Below are positions 31,003 through 42,147 of a stretch of 64,000 bases of DNA, piece after piece (position 1 is the stretch's first letter; each line of letters begins with the position of its first letter). The notes under the pieces were generated by a model that ran no database searches, was not told where the DNA came from, and was given only the letters and a program-made list of their open reading frames with translations. The DNA is from Hyposmocoma kahamanoa (taxonomy: Eukaryota > Arthropoda > Insecta > Lepidoptera > Cosmopterigidae), in NCBI RefSeq assembly GCF_003589595.1, contig NW_020653900.1, positions 1,555,797-1,619,796 of the forward strand, in the 5' to 3' direction. A program made the translations under genes and the position numbers.

Positions 31003-31378
31003 TACCGGTCGGTCCTACATTTAAGCCCTAAATATTTAAGGCGTTAATGCGTAAACGTATACATTTTAGGCACTATACAGTTTCGTATTTATGTGCAACT
31101 ACAACCATAGGTCATCTTTGATGATACCAACGCACGTGGCATTTGATTGATTAGGACTTAATAACTTAAGCTTTAGACTTTCCGTAAATGCTACGTGACA
31201 TTTATTAATAAACGGAAAATTTGACATATTTGACAAGGATCATGAATGAGTTATCGTAGATACGCAATCAAGTGATATTTATTCATAATTGTATTGCAAG
31301 TTTTCACAGTAAATCTATTGAAGAAAATAAGTCACAAAAAGATTTTTTTAACCGACGACGTCAAATTAAGAGGTTTCT
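31003..31378. other. no recognised feature
   Basis: No shared repeat or supported frame. Confidence 0.35.
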
Positions 31379-31472
31379 TTTTATAACATCAAGTGACGGG
31401 ACGAACAAGTCGTGCGTCTGATGGTAAGCTATCAGCCTGTTTATAACAGTTGCAGTGCCACTCTGAGCTTTA
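31379..31472 (-). repeat. family A 3' end
   Basis: TATAACATCAAGTGACGGGA to CAGTGCCACTCTGAGCTTTA on +. Confidence 0.65.
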
Positions 31473-31555
31473 AATCTAATTGTGTTGTAATCGTTTTTGT
31501 AAATGCTAACCAGTTGGGTTTAACAATCAATATGTTGCGGAATGTTACAGCGATA

Positions 31556-31770
31556 ATTACCTATTTCTGTCGCCAAGCAGTAGTGTGATCATTACTGCGT
31601 TCCGGTTTAAAAGGGTAAGGGTGTTGGTGAAATTACAGGCACATGGGCCTTTTCTACTTACGTCTCAGGATGGCGCGCGCAGTGGCATGCCCCTCGGATC
31701 TTTGTTTTAAAGCTCAAAGCGGCACAGAAATTGTTATGGATAGGAGCGTAGCTTTGCGCCAGGACATAGT
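31556..31770 (+). mobile_element. family A copy, both ends truncated
   Basis: ACCTATTTCTGTCGCCAAGC to TAGGAGCGTAGCTTTGCGCC; lacks first ~45 bp and the A-rich end. Confidence 0.65.
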
Positions 31771-31919
31771 AGGTACGAGTATGTATTGGTACATATTGGT
31801 ACATATTAGGTCCTTACCTATGAAATTGCCGTTTTATATAGACAGAATTTAAAAACTTGATGAAGAATATATTTAATTATTACACAAACATCGAACACTT
31901 AGGAAAAATAAAAAAAGTC

Positions 31920-32140
31920 TTTAAAAAAACAGTGATCTGCAGCAAACACATGGAAAAATTCGTGAGGTCCGTTGGTTCATTCCGTGGCTTAGTTGGCATA
32001 GCGTCTGGCACGGTTTGCTGGGAGACATTGGTTAGAATCCAACCCAATCGAAGTGAGTGCAATCTTTATTTAATAATTATAATAAAATAGTGGAGCAATT
32101 TCACAAAAAATAATTGAATATTATGGTGGTCAAACATCCT
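31920..32140 (+). mobile_element. family C tRNA-related SINE
   Basis: Contains the A box TGGCTTAGTTGG and a slightly diverged B box GGTTAGAATCC 30 bp later, preceded by GTGAGGTCCGTTGGTTCATT and followed by an AT-rich 3' part ending AATTTCACAAAAAATAATTG. Confidence 0.7.
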
Positions 32141-32392
32141 GACATTCAATAAAATAATATTATATTTAATCGATCGAAGTATTGACCATTATTTTTCAAT
32201 GCATTTTTGCCATTTCATTGGAAATTCATTGATCCCTCTGCTAAAGAAATCCCGGGGACAGGAATCGATGAACTCTTTTTTGAAAGGCATTTTTCTGCCT
32301 CATTGTACAATTATTTGCAATTGACAATTTCATAGGTAAGGACCTAATAAAAAAACTTGAACAATATTCGATCAATATAATAACCTAACCTC

Positions 32393-32625
32393 AGTACAGA
32401 GTACTAAAAAAACCGACCTCAAAAGTCATTCATCCGCTAGTTTTCCACCCTTAGAGGTCGAATATTTTCTTCAAATTAAAATGGGGCCACTTCTGAGGTA
32501 CCCTCTTTTCAACAAAAAAGAATCATCAAAATCGGTTTACAAATGGCAGAGTTATCGCGTAACATACATACAAAAAAAAACAAACAGTCGAAGCGAGAAC
32601 CTCCTTTTTTCAAGTCGGTTAAAAA
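32393..32625 (+). mobile_element. family G copy, short form
   Basis: CAGTACAGAGTACTAAAAAA start, CCACCCTTAGAGGTCGAATA, GTAACATACATACAAAAAAA and CAAGTCGGTTAAAAA end. It lacks the internal ~75-bp TTTGTGAAATTACATC block. Confidence 0.75.
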
Positions 32626-33141
32626 CATCGATAAAGAATAATTAGTAACTTCAAATCAGTGGTGTTTGTGATTGTAACTGCGTTTATGCTTATTTATTTT
32701 AATAATTTAATGCGGAGGGATGGTGGTAAAATAAACTGCATAAAAAAAATAAAGAACTCAAGCGCATCTATTTTGCGCGATTTAACCTACATTGTTTTCG
32801 CGAAGTATTTATTAACAATAAGAGAAAGGAGATTTTTATTAACAATAAAAATGTGGTCCACTTTTATGCAAGCAAGTGTTATTCACTTGACTGCATTGAA
32901 GCACCTCCGCACACTGTAGTCAATATTTGAGCTGTATTAAGTGTCCTTTTGAAAGCTTCTAACTTGTTTGCCTTTTGCTATTTCGCTTCTGCTTTATGTC
33001 GAATATTCCTCGTCACACGAATTGCACTTCGACTGCAAAATAAAAGTTGGAATTCGTCCCCAATCCATCGCGACTGTCAACATCTAGAGAAGTCCGTTTG
33101 CAGTTGCAACGCAGATTATGTGTCTATTCTCTAAGATTATA
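32626..33141. other. no recognised feature
   Basis: Contains a direct repeat TTTATTAACAATAA (32809 and 32837). Confidence 0.35.
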
Positions 33142-33355
33142 ACTGCCTCCGTGGCCGAACGGTTACCATACCGGACTGCCACGCAGAGGTCCCCGGGTTC
33201 GATTCCCAGGCCGGGAGAAATATTTGTATGGCCTACATTTATTTCTCTCGTGAGTTTGGGTGTAATTTGTGGTTGTCTATGTGTGTGTCCATGGCACCCG
33301 CGACACAGGGTTTCCCTAGTGCGGGGCTATGTTGAGTGTGTGTGCGTTATTATTT
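33142..33355 (+). mobile_element. family B tRNA-Gly-derived SINE, best head
   Basis: Head is closest to consensus: TGGCCGAACGG, CTGCCACGCAGAGG, CGGGTTCGATTCCCAGG. Full body, short (TTA) tail. Confidence 0.85.
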
Positions 33356-33730
33356 TTAAAATAATTGTGTAACATTTTAACGTCCGCGAAAAAAGCATAA
33401 AATGTAACAATACTGAAAATGAGATGCCACCACAACGTAAATAAACTATAGTGAATGTATTATTATTAAACTACACGTTCTATAGATTTTAAAGCTTTCG
33501 TGGTTATTTCCTAAATGATTATCACAACCTTGTTACTACGATGTGACTGCTTTTTATTTTCCCAACATTTAGAAACGGTTACACGTTCCATGGAACATAT
33601 TTTTGCATTTACTCTTAGTACATACCTTTAAATTGCATGACAAAAATGCCTAAATGTGAAACAGCATTCTATCTGTTTACATTTACATTTAGCTATCACA
33701 TTTAAAGTACTAAATGAAATGAAAATTTAA
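33356..33730. other. mostly unrecognised; short Penelope-like motif
   Basis: 33551-33600 reads TTTTCCCAACATTTAGAAAC...CGTTCCATGG, a decayed version of the terminal motif near 46655. The rest is unassigned. Confidence 0.3.
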
Positions 33731-34388
33731 AGCCGGGTACTCATTAGCTAGCTGCAAGCGTAACGTGACAGATACAGTAACGAGGTTCTCGTGCGTACGC
33801 TTTCCGCTCGCGGCACGCTCACGAACCACGTACACACTATGATTTTTGGTTACATAACATCATCGAGTATATAACCAGAAATAGAGACTGGCAACTCATC
33901 AAGCAAATGGGCCTTATGTCAATTTTAAATGTCAACTCTGAAATCACAAATTAGAAAACTGGTATGTACAGCGCCAACAACTGACCTCTGTGTCTCCGTA
34001 CATTCCAAATATATTCTGTGTTTATTGTAATTAAGATAATATCTCTAACAATCGGGGCTGTTCCATTCGGTGGTGTACGAAAAATAGCAAAACATCTAAT
34101 CATAAAACAAACGGAAACAAATGTCATCGATAATTAAATATTTAATATGTCTTTTTGCAATTTACCATCCATTATAGCGAAGCTCAAGTTAAACTGGTCG
34201 ATTTGAAGTGAAACAATTGACGACACCCGTCAATTGTTTCGAATTCGGGCTGGCCAATCGGAGCGCAGTTGTCACCGTAATTATTTGGCAGAATAGTTTT
34301 CAAAAAAATTAAATGACATTTCATCTCTATTTTTTTATATACTCGACGCATAACGTGCAAACCCGTTACCCGTACGTTACCCGGCTTT
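33731..34388. mobile_element. MITE (AAGCCGGGTA ends) carrying a nested MITE
   Basis: Left end AAGCCGGGTAC and right end GTTACCCGGCTT are inverted and flanked by TTA on both sides, consistent with PIF/Harbinger-type insertion. The internal TAACGAGGTTCTCGTGCG segment is typical of its own body. A second element occupies 33861-34348. Confidence 0.55.
33861..34348 (+). mobile_element. hAT-like MITE (CATCGAG ends), intact
   Basis: CATCGAGTATATAACCAGAA ... TATATACTCGACG, flanked by CATAACAT / CATAACGT (7 of 8 bases identical). Internal hairpin AAACAATTGACG/CGTCAATTGTTT. No transposase. Confidence 0.75.
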
Positions 34389-34659
34389 TAATTAAATAGT
34401 CATGATGATTCATAAGTGCTTTCAACAGTTGTGTTTTCCTTTAATCGCAATTTGGTTTATTTGAGAAAATTTTAAGAGACAAAACAATCGTCTGTCATCT
34501 TTTATCTTGCTGTTCCCATTTATCGGAAACGAATCTACGATATTAGTGTAGCGGAAAAAAATAACTAAACAGTAGCTTTTCTTGTCGGACAGACAGACAG
34601 GACGACATTTATACAGTATGTTTAAGAGTTTTACGAAGACTTTGATAAATATATCGCCT

Positions 34660-34755
34660 GTGTTTTGTAGAAAGGGCGAAAGTGCCATTTCGTGAAATTT
34701 TTAAGAGAAGCATGTTTTACATTTTAACGACTGCTTTAAAATTTTTACATGTATA
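34660..34755 (+). repeat. half copy of the 251-455 MITE
   Basis: GTGTTTTGTAGAAAGGGCGA and the following ~75 bp match 251-360; the right end is missing. Confidence 0.5.
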
Positions 34756-34984
34756 ATTGTTCTCTTCGCTTTTTATGTCATTTAGGTAATTTACTATATA
34801 TTTTGATGGACATTTTATGTGAACTACATGACACTAATTTTAATTTGTAGCAGGGTGGATTATTTTATTACTCGCATTGACGAATTTATTTGATTATGAA
34901 ACATAAATGGAGGAAATTGAAACTTAGGCACGTTGTAAAAAATGAAATTGTTGAGTATAGAACTGACCAACGCTTACGCTATGA

Positions 34985-35092
34985 ATCCGGTTTCGTGCAC
35001 TTTCCGGTAACCGATTCCAATTAACTTGACAAGTAAAGGTAATTCTACTATATAACTTTTGAGGTCGGTTTTTACCACTCTGTACTAAGATT
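34985..35092 (-). repeat. family G 5' part
   Basis: Minus strand: CAGTACAGAGTGGTAAAAAC CGACCTCAAAAG to CGAAACCGGATTCAT (read in two pieces). Confidence 0.6.
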
Positions 35093-35164
35093 ATTGATCT
35101 AAATAACATCGTGAGAGTAAAGGGATTTTGTCCAAAAACGACTTTTTCAAATGTCGCCAACGAT

Positions 35165-35300
35165 AAGTAGGTACCAGAGCAACCGGAACACCTAAACCAG
35201 AATCAATTTAGAAAAATTAGTTTCTCGATTTGGTTCTATCGGACATCGAACCTCCTCCAGCTTATACAATGCAAACCGTTGGGTTACCAAACTTGTCAAT
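35165..35300 (-). mobile_element. family E tRNA-derived SINE
   Basis: Minus strand head GGTAACCCAACGGTTTGCAT and B-box-like GGAGGTTCGATGTCCG, then the body AATCGAGAAACTAATTTTTC and TTTAGGTGTTCCGGTTGC. Confidence 0.6.
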
Positions 35301-35307
35301 AACAACA

Positions 35308-35500
35308 AAGGAAAGTCCAGGGCGGCAGAAGACGTGACCGTAGAAAAACCACATGGTTCCAACATCGTGCAGAGTGGTTCAACATCAGTGCCACAGCAAT
35401 CTTAGGAGCCGCATTGCACTTAACTTCACGGGCCTACGTAATAATATTGATAGCTGACCTCCGGTAGGAGATGGTTTACCAAGAAGAAGAAAAGAACTTG
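35308..35500 (+). pseudogene. LINE ORF2 C-terminus with GAA-type 3' end
   Basis: Encodes RRDRRKTTWFQHRAEWFNIS then ATAILGAALHLTSRAYVI and IADLR before a stop. The pattern R-R-x-W-x3-(R)EW-F, A-A, I-A-x-L-R closes several insect LINEs. The element ends ACCAAGAAGAAGAAAAGAAC, a GAA microsatellite tail. Confidence 0.55.
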
Positions 35501-35549
35501 GCAAGTATATAAGTGCATGTGAATATAATTATAACTGTGTTAATTAAAT

Positions 35550-35815
35550 TTTTATTGAATTGATATTCAATTATTTTTTGTGAAATTACTCCACTAGTTT
35601 GTTATAATTATTAATACAAAGATCGAACAATCAGAAAAAACACTCAGAAAAAATTCCTTCGATCCGGTCGGATTCGAACCAACGTCTTCTTGCATACCGT
35701 GCCAGACGCTATACCAACTAAGCCACGGAACGAACCAACGGACCTCACGAATTTTTCTATGTGCTTGCGTCGTGTCTTTGTACTTGGTCTTTCAACGACT
35801 TTTTAGTTATAACTG
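35550..35815 (-). mobile_element. family C tRNA-related SINE
   Basis: Minus strand has a perfect A box TGGCTTAGTTGG and a perfect B box GGTTCGAATCC. The promoter starts roughly 80 bases into the unit. Confidence 0.75.
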
Positions 35816-35819
35816 TTTT

Positions 35820-36062
35820 ATAAAAATACCAACGTCAAAAGTTTGTGAAATTACATCTATATACCAAATTTTATTGAAATAGGTTTATGGAAAATGGGCG
35901 AAATCCAATAACTCGGATTCATCCCCTAATTTGCCACCGTTAGAGGTGGAATATTTTTCTAAAATTTAACTGGGATCACTATTGAGGTGCCTTCTTTCAA
36001 GCAGCAAAAAAATCGAAATTGGTTCACAAACATTGGAGTAAATGCGTAAGATACAGACAAAA
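35820..36062 (+). mobile_element. family G copy
   Basis: AACGTCAAAAGTTTGTGAAA through CATCCCCTAATTTGCCACCG to the GGTTCACAAAC region; the last ~40 bp (CCTCC...GTCGG) are missing. Confidence 0.65.
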
Positions 36063-36115
36063 AGAGATAAATTCCAGAAAAAACTAAAGAAAAAAGTACT
36101 TGGGATATTTACTAG

Positions 36116-36369
36116 CAATAGAGCCCCTTGTGAAAGTGTTCGGCCAGGGAAGTACTGCCACCTTACCTATTTCTGCAGCCAAGCAGTAATGTCAGCATTA
36201 CTGTGTTCCAGATTTGAAGGGTAAGTGTGCTGGTGAAATTACAGACACTTGGGACTTGTCAACTTATGTCTCAGGGTGACGGGTGCAGTGGCATTACAAC
36301 TGTTATGAAGCGTGTCGCTTATCACCAGACGCACGACCTGTTCGTACCGTCACTTGGTAAAAAAAAATT
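36116..36369 (+). mobile_element. family A SINE-like copy
   Basis: CAATAGAGCCCCTTGTGAAA to GTCACTTGGTAAAAAAAAA, lacking the GATCTTTGCG block. Confidence 0.75.
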
Positions 36370-36818
36370 TTTATATTTATTACTAAAAACTAGATGTTCT
36401 TAAATATTGTTAATAACTTTGCGAAGTTTTACGTCCTAGTGGAGAGCTTCAACAGCGACGATGAAGTGTTTATGTAGCTTTTTTTTGTATAGCCAGTGTA
36501 AACAGAAAATTACATATAAAACATCTTAAATAAATCACTACATCATCTGAAAGTCAGCTCGCCTGTCAAATCCGCTCAGAAAGTAAATGAAGTGACATAA
36601 AATGGTCGACAACATGTAACTGTCATCGCTGAATAGGCATTACGCCAAATGTAATGGATATACCGTATTTATGCTGATGCTGACAACTGTAGTGCGGCGA
36701 CGCAAATTCTGAGTCACTCGTTTCATATTGGATCACTGATATTACTAAATACTGACCAATTGAACGGAACAAATATGTACTCATGGATATATACAGAGGA
36801 AAGATGAAAGAATTGTTG
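36370..36818. other. no recognised feature
   Basis: No shared repeat or supported frame. Confidence 0.4.
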
Positions 36819-36826
36819 AATTATGA

Positions 36827-37355
36827 TATCGAGTATATAAACAGAAATAGAGACGAAATAAGGGCCACCCATCCCTGGCAACTCATCAGGTAAATTGGCG
36901 ATTATATCACTTTCAAATATCAACTCTCGTTTGCGCTGAAATCACAAATTAGAAAGTAGAAATAGTACAGCGCCAACAACTGACCTGTGTATACATCTCC
37001 GCATATTCCAATAATATTCTGTATTTATTGTAATAAAGATAATATATGGGAGCTGTTCCATCCGGGGGTAAGAATCACATTTTATCGGTAATTGATATTG
37101 GATATGTAATTTTGCAATTACCGTCCATTATAGCAAAGCTCAAATTAAACTGGTCGATTTGAAGTGAAACAATTGACGACACCCGTCATTTTTTTCGAAT
37201 TCGGGCTGGTCAGTCGGCGCGCAGTTGTCACCGTAATGATTTGGCAGAATAGTTTTCGAACAAATTAAATGACATTTCGTCTCTATTTGTTATGAGTTGC
37301 CCTGGGTGGATGGTCCTTATTTGGTCTCTATTTCTGGTTAGGTATATACTCGATT
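36827..37355 (+). mobile_element. hAT-like MITE (CATCGAG family), uninterrupted
   Basis: TATCGAGTATATAAACAGAA ... GTATATACTCGATT. This copy supplies the uninterrupted reference for 19195-20565. Flanking duplication is eroded (ATTATGA / ATTATTG). Confidence 0.7.
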
Positions 37356-38533
37356 ATTGTAGTTTACAACATTTCATTTGCTCTACATCGAAAATAGTAA
37401 CATCACTAGCGTTCTGTTTACTCTATGGACAGTTTTCAAATCGTCTAGACCGCAAGTAAATACACGTTACAATTATTTAATATTTAGTCGGATTCTAGCC
37501 ACGAACCAAAGTCGCAAAGTAATATCGAGTACAAAAGTATTAATTACTTTGTGACCAACTGCGACTGAGACGAAACGATAATTAATGTTTTTTGTTACGT
37601 TTTGTAAAGTTTTAATTACTACTGACTACAACAGAGCCCAAAAGAAAATTAATGTTGCTTTTTTTTACGTTCGTTAGTGGACAAGTCACGTTTTGTTTTT
37701 GTGGTTACTAGAAGTCACAAAATACATAAATTTGGTACTGCTTGTCTTTTCAATGCAAATTGTGAGTGGTGTAAACAATACTGGATCATTATTATTCATT
37801 ACTATGGTGACAACGAATACAAATATTAAATATTAGATAACATTACATACGTTGCTCTGATCCCAAATTAAGTAACTAAAGCTTTTGCGATTTTTAGGTT
37901 TATTCAATTTCACGCTGTTTTACTATCATGATATTAATTTTTTTCTTACTACCACATTGGTTTTTACCGATCCAAAATTTAACTTACCGATGCCTTACTT
38001 TCTCAAACTCTTATCTAATTTTTTTATTTATTTAATAATCACAAAAACATTAACACGGTTTTTCTTTACACTCTTAAACCTAAACAGATGAGTGTTACAA
38101 CTCCTCTAACATAATATATAAAATAACAATTTTATGAAATGTAAACAATATACGAAAAAAAAGAAAATATAATGAAGGTATAACGCAATTAATATTAACA
38201 AAAAGTTATACAAGCCACCGATTTACCGCCGCATCAAAGCGCGCGCTGTTGCAAGGAAACCAGTTCTACTCTCAGCGCTATACGCGCACATACACCATAT
38301 TATAAACAGTGATTATTCAGGAGATTACAAAACCTTATATTTATTTTAAATTTCTTATCGAGGGTGCTAATTTGGATGCATTACTTTAAGAATAAGTAAA
38401 AGCCATCCGTTTTTTGCATTTCAGTAACTTTGTGTTTTAAAATACGGGTTAGAGAAAGTAAGGCGACGTTATTTATTTCTATTTAAATGAGCTAAAGTAT
38501 TTATAATATTATAACAAAAGCTTGATTTTCAGC
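37356..38533. other. mostly unrecognised; short family D tail
   Basis: 37835-37885 matches the family D tail (ACATACGTTGCTCTGATCCC). The remainder is AT-rich and unassigned. Confidence 0.4.
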
Positions 38534-38840
38534 ATTATTTTTTTGTGAAATTACTCCATTAGTTTGTTATAATTATTATAATAAACATTGAAACACTGAG
38601 AATAATTCATTCGATCCGGCTGGATTGGAACCAGCACCCTCAGGCAATCCGTGCCAGATGCTCTGCCAATTAAGCCACGGAACGAACCAGCAGACCTTAC
38701 AAATTTTTCTGTATACATCTTGCAGATCTTTGTTTTTAGTTCTTAACGACTTTTTTGAGAAATTTGTGAGAAATTTGTTTCTGCACTCAGAGGGGTACCT
38801 CTACAGCTACCATCGCTGATCAAGAGATGTCGCTTTGATA
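38534..38840 (-). mobile_element. family C tRNA-related SINE, long form
   Basis: The tRNA-like section (minus strand TGGCTTAATTGGCAGAGC, B box GGTTCCAATCC) lies in the middle; ~130 bp upstream of it aligns with the same region of the copy at 41300. Confidence 0.7.
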
Positions 38841-38869
38841 ATAGTAATTTTTAAGTTTGTTGACTGTCA

Positions 38870-38990
38870 AAGCTTTTGTGTTATGGAAATCGAAAATAAC
38901 TTCGGAATCATAAACATTCCGACACGTGACAATATAGAAAAGTTAGCTTTTCTACATTGAGATCATTGGAATCAAACCTGAAGAAATGCA
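38870..38990 (-). repeat. family D SINE fragment
   Basis: Shares ATAGAAAAGTTAGCTTTTCT and the TGTTATGGAAATCG tail with 1805 and 51190. Confidence 0.55.
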
Positions 38991-39164
38991 ACCCCCTAGG
39001 AATTTTTTTATCACCATAGAGGTGATAAAAAAATAGTAGAATTAGAGACTGAATTATTTGAACAATTACTTTATCTGTTTCTTCTGTAATTTCAAAAAGA
39101 CATTATAAAGGTATCGGGTTCTTTAATCATTTTGAGACTGCCCCCGTAAATCGTCTAAGTCAAA

Positions 39165-39420
39165 GCCAAAATCAAATAATCTTTATTTCATAGGTAAGCA
39201 AATTACATTTGAAATCGTTATACTGATATTCGTAAAGCAGACTCCCCCGAGAAGAATGAGTAATAACTCAAGGGGTTGGTCTAACTTAAAAACCAGCCTG
39301 AAGTAGGTACAGCGTAAAATGTCAAATTTATTTATGTCTGAATTTCTGAAAATGAAACAGATTTCGAAATGTACAAGATTTACCTTTTCACTCTGAATAT
39401 CAAATTGATTTTTCAACCCG
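39165..39420 (-). repeat. Jockey-like LINE 3' UTR
   Basis: AAGTCAAAGCCAAAATCAAA end and GAGAAGAATGAGTAATAAC block on + match the 24534 element in antisense. Confidence 0.55.
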
Positions 39421-39802
39421 GACAGTTATCCCTGATCATATTGAGATATAAGTACAGTGTGAAAAGGGTAACCTATCACAAAGTCGAAAATTTTTTTGTC
39501 CGTAATAACGTTTGTTCGAATTTTCATTACACGGAAAACCGAAACATAACGGAAGCAGTTGTTCTTTCAGGATATGTTGAATGTTTATCGCATAGACACT
39601 ATTAGGTTCATTTAGGTTAGGTAAGTTAGGTTTAAAAGAAAAAACATTTTCCTCTCAAAATCACTTTAGAGGTTACGAAATTTCGACCAAACGTTATTTC
39701 TGGAAAATGTCATTGTGGAATACTGATAGTTAACCTGTGAAAAGTTAAAACTTTTAATCTGCCAAATGACACATTGCATTATATTACAATATGTTTAGTA
39801 AT
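39421..39802. other. no recognised feature
   Basis: No shared repeat or supported frame. Confidence 0.35.
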
Positions 39803-39840
39803 AGTGGAGCCCCTTGTGAAAGAGTTTGGTAATGGAAGTT
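39803..39840 (+). repeat. family A 5' end fragment
   Basis: GTGGAGCCCCTTGTGAAAGA then TTTGGTAATGGAAGT. Confidence 0.5.
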
Positions 39841-40615
39841 CAGTAATGTAGAAACTAAAAGTAGGATTAAATTGTATAAATAAAATTGGGTGCCCGAAAC
39901 AAGGTGCCCAAGATGCTGGCAGCTTTCCCCTTTGTGTGGCTAAGCTAATGCGTTGGGCAAGGTAGCCGGCCCTTGTGTTTCAGACAGTCTATTAATATTT
40001 TGAATAAAATTTTGTACGGACGAAGGGCACCTGGACCACACGGGCAAGGGTTTCGATTGTAAAGACTGTCAATAGCTCAGTGTTTAAATTTGTTATGTAA
40101 AAAATATAATATTTTTTTTAATGAGAACTTATTAGAAAGTGTTATTGAATGTAAGCGAAGTCAGACAGATTTATCAGTGTCATGCAACCTGGTGATCTGT
40201 AGTCACTGTCTACTCTAATAGAAATCCAAAAACGTATATGTATCTAAATTATAAATTAACTTAAATCTACTTTGTTAGTAAAGCAAATCTAATCTAAAAG
40301 CAAATGAAAACCAAATTGGTAAAAGCTTTTTGTTTTTTATAAGCAGAATAAGTCTTTATATTCATGAAAATGGTTGTACGCCCAAAATCATTAACCCTTT
40401 CGCTGTAAATAAGGTTAAAAAAGTACACTCAGAACGATAATTTGTTGTTCTATATCTTAATGGCAGATTGAATATCAAAGAAATACTTCGCTTCAAAATA
40501 GAAGCAATGAAATGTTTTAAGAAAAATATTTATTTTCATTTTAATATTGTGAATACTGAAATGTGAGACGGAAATTTGACTAGCGTGTAAATGGAGCTTA
40601 ATGCCTTGTTTATAT
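39841..40615. other. mostly unrecognised; 39885-40075 locally GC-rich
   Basis: 39885-40075 contains GGTGCCCGAAACAAGGTGCC and GGGCACCTGGACCACACGGG, unlike its AT-rich flanks. The rest holds nothing I can name. Confidence 0.35.
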
Positions 40616-40652
40616 TTTGTTCATCCCGTTACTTGCTATTATAAAAAAAAGT
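40616..40652 (+). repeat. family A 3'-end fragment
   Basis: TTGTTCATCCCGTTACTTGC then TATTATAAAAAAAA. Confidence 0.5.
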
Positions 40653-40754
40653 ACAAAGCTTGGTCGAGTATTAGCTATTTGACAGTATTTGTGGATGTCG
40701 GAAGGAAGTAGACCCCCAGTTCCGAATCCGAAAAATGGCGGTCCGACATTTCAC

Positions 40755-40800
40755 AGGGATCATTTTATCTCTAGGTGTACAAGCGATATTCGTTTTTTTT
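40755..40800. repeat. short repeat shared with 22883-22915
   Basis: GGGATCATTTTATCTCT...ACAAGCGATATTCGT occurs at both places, same orientation. Confidence 0.45.
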
Positions 40801-40871
40801 CGGATTCAAACCGGCTTAGTGCACAAGCGACATCCGAAGTGGTTCCGGATTTTCTAGATTTGTATAGTCTC

Positions 40872-40935
40872 GGATTGCTTACTGCGTGGCAGCAGAAATG
40901 GGTAAGAACGAACTCTTTTACAAGCTCTACTGCTA
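40872..40935 (-). repeat. family A 5' fragment
   Basis: GGCAGCAGAAATGGGTAAGA ... TTTTACAAGCTCTACTGCT on +. Confidence 0.5.
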
Positions 40936-41097
40936 AAAAGTCAATAATATTAAATCTATATCTAGAATAACATTGTAAAGACGCACCCACAATCACTGGT
41001 TTATGATTGACGGAAGCTTTATTAATAATATGTGCCGATATTAGGCAGTTTCTTGTGAGCGAAATGTATGCTTTTTTATATTAATAATAATTTATTT

Positions 41098-41270
41098 ACT
41101 TTAAACAACAATTTAAACTCCATTTTAATAGTGGTAATTTCGTACAGCTTAACCAATTAATAGCTAAATTGCCGATTCAATGGCCTATATATAAGTTTCC
41201 ACATCAACAGGTAATCAAGCTTGTCAACTGCCGCATATATTCAACAGTAAGTTATGCGTTTTATGCCAAA
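41098..41270 (+). repeat. unclassified repeat, copy 1
   Basis: ~150 bp shared with 50415-50568 (AGTGGTAATTTCGTA, AAGTTTCCACATCA, TATTCAACAGT). No inverted ends. Confidence 0.55.
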
Positions 41271-41299
41271 AAGCAACATTAACCATTTAATGTGAAACT

Positions 41300-41604
41300 C
41301 AATTATTTTTTTGTGAAATTGCTCCATTAGTTTGTTATAATTATTAATACAAAGATCGAACAATTCCTTCGATCCGGCCGGAAATCTTCTAGCATACCGT
41401 GTCAGACGCTATGACAACTAAGCCACGGAACGAACCAGCGGACCTCACGGATTTTTCTATGTACTTGTTATCGTATCTTCGTATTTGGTTTTTCAACGAC
41501 TTTTAGCCGTAGCACCATCTATGAGAAATCTATGAAAGTATTTCGTGACCCAGTTAGACACCTTTACAACTACCAGCCCCGGCTAGAGGTGTCGCTATTC
41601 ACTG
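41300..41604 (-). mobile_element. family C tRNA-related SINE, long form
   Basis: A-box region TGGCTTAGTTGTCATAGCGT intact, but the B box is deleted (CGGCCGG directly joins GAAATCTTC on +). The 5' module with AGCGACACCTCTAGCCGGGG is the best preserved. Confidence 0.65.
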
Positions 41605-41699
41605 TATTTTTTTTTTATTGAATTGATATTCAATTATTTTCCGTGAAATTACAAACGAATTCTACTGAATTTGTTCAAAAATTCGCATTAATATTTATA

Positions 41700-41838
41700 A
41701 CTTTTTTATAAAAAGACCTCAAATATTTGTGGAATTACATCTAATTGCCAAGTTTTATTGAAATCGGTTAACGGAAAGTAATTGAAATCCAGTAAACCGC
41801 ATTCATCCCCTAATTTGCCACTCTTAGAGGAGGAATTT
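41700..41838 (+). mobile_element. family G 5' half
   Basis: AAAGACCTCAAATATTTGTG through GCATTCATCCCCTAATTTGC; ends where family A starts at 41843. Confidence 0.6.
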
Positions 41839-41842
41839 GAGT

Positions 41843-42147
41843 AGCAGTAGAGTTCCTTGTGAAAGAGCTGGTCCAGGGTAGTACTGCCACCTTACCTATT
41901 TCTGCCGCCAAGCAGTAATGTTAGTATTACTATCTTCCGGTTTTGAAGGATAGGGGTGCTGGTGACGTTACAGGCACATTGTACTTATCAACTTATGTTC
42001 AGGGCGATGGGTGCAGAGGCAGTGCTCTCAGATCTTTTCGATTTAAAGATCTGAGTGGCACTGCAAGTGTTGGCGGCGGTTGTGACAGGCGTGTCGCTTA
42101 CCATCAGGAGCAGGACTTTTCCGTCCCGTCTCTTGGTACAGTAAAAA
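41843..42147 (+). mobile_element. family A SINE-like copy, full length
   Basis: CAGTAGAGTTCCTTGTGAAA to TCTCTTGGTACAGTAAAAAA, with a 13-bp GC-rich insertion (GGCGGCGGTTGTG) before ACAGGCGTGTCG. Confidence 0.8.

Noticed and set aside
34924..35160. Minus-strand frame resembling a LINE C-terminus (NWNRLPESARNRI)
   Set aside because: The sequence is the 5' part of family G; the protein likeness is accidental.
35640..35745. Functional tRNA on the minus strand
   Set aside because: Perfect A and B boxes, but the cloverleaf stems pair poorly and the segment is embedded in dispersed family C copies.
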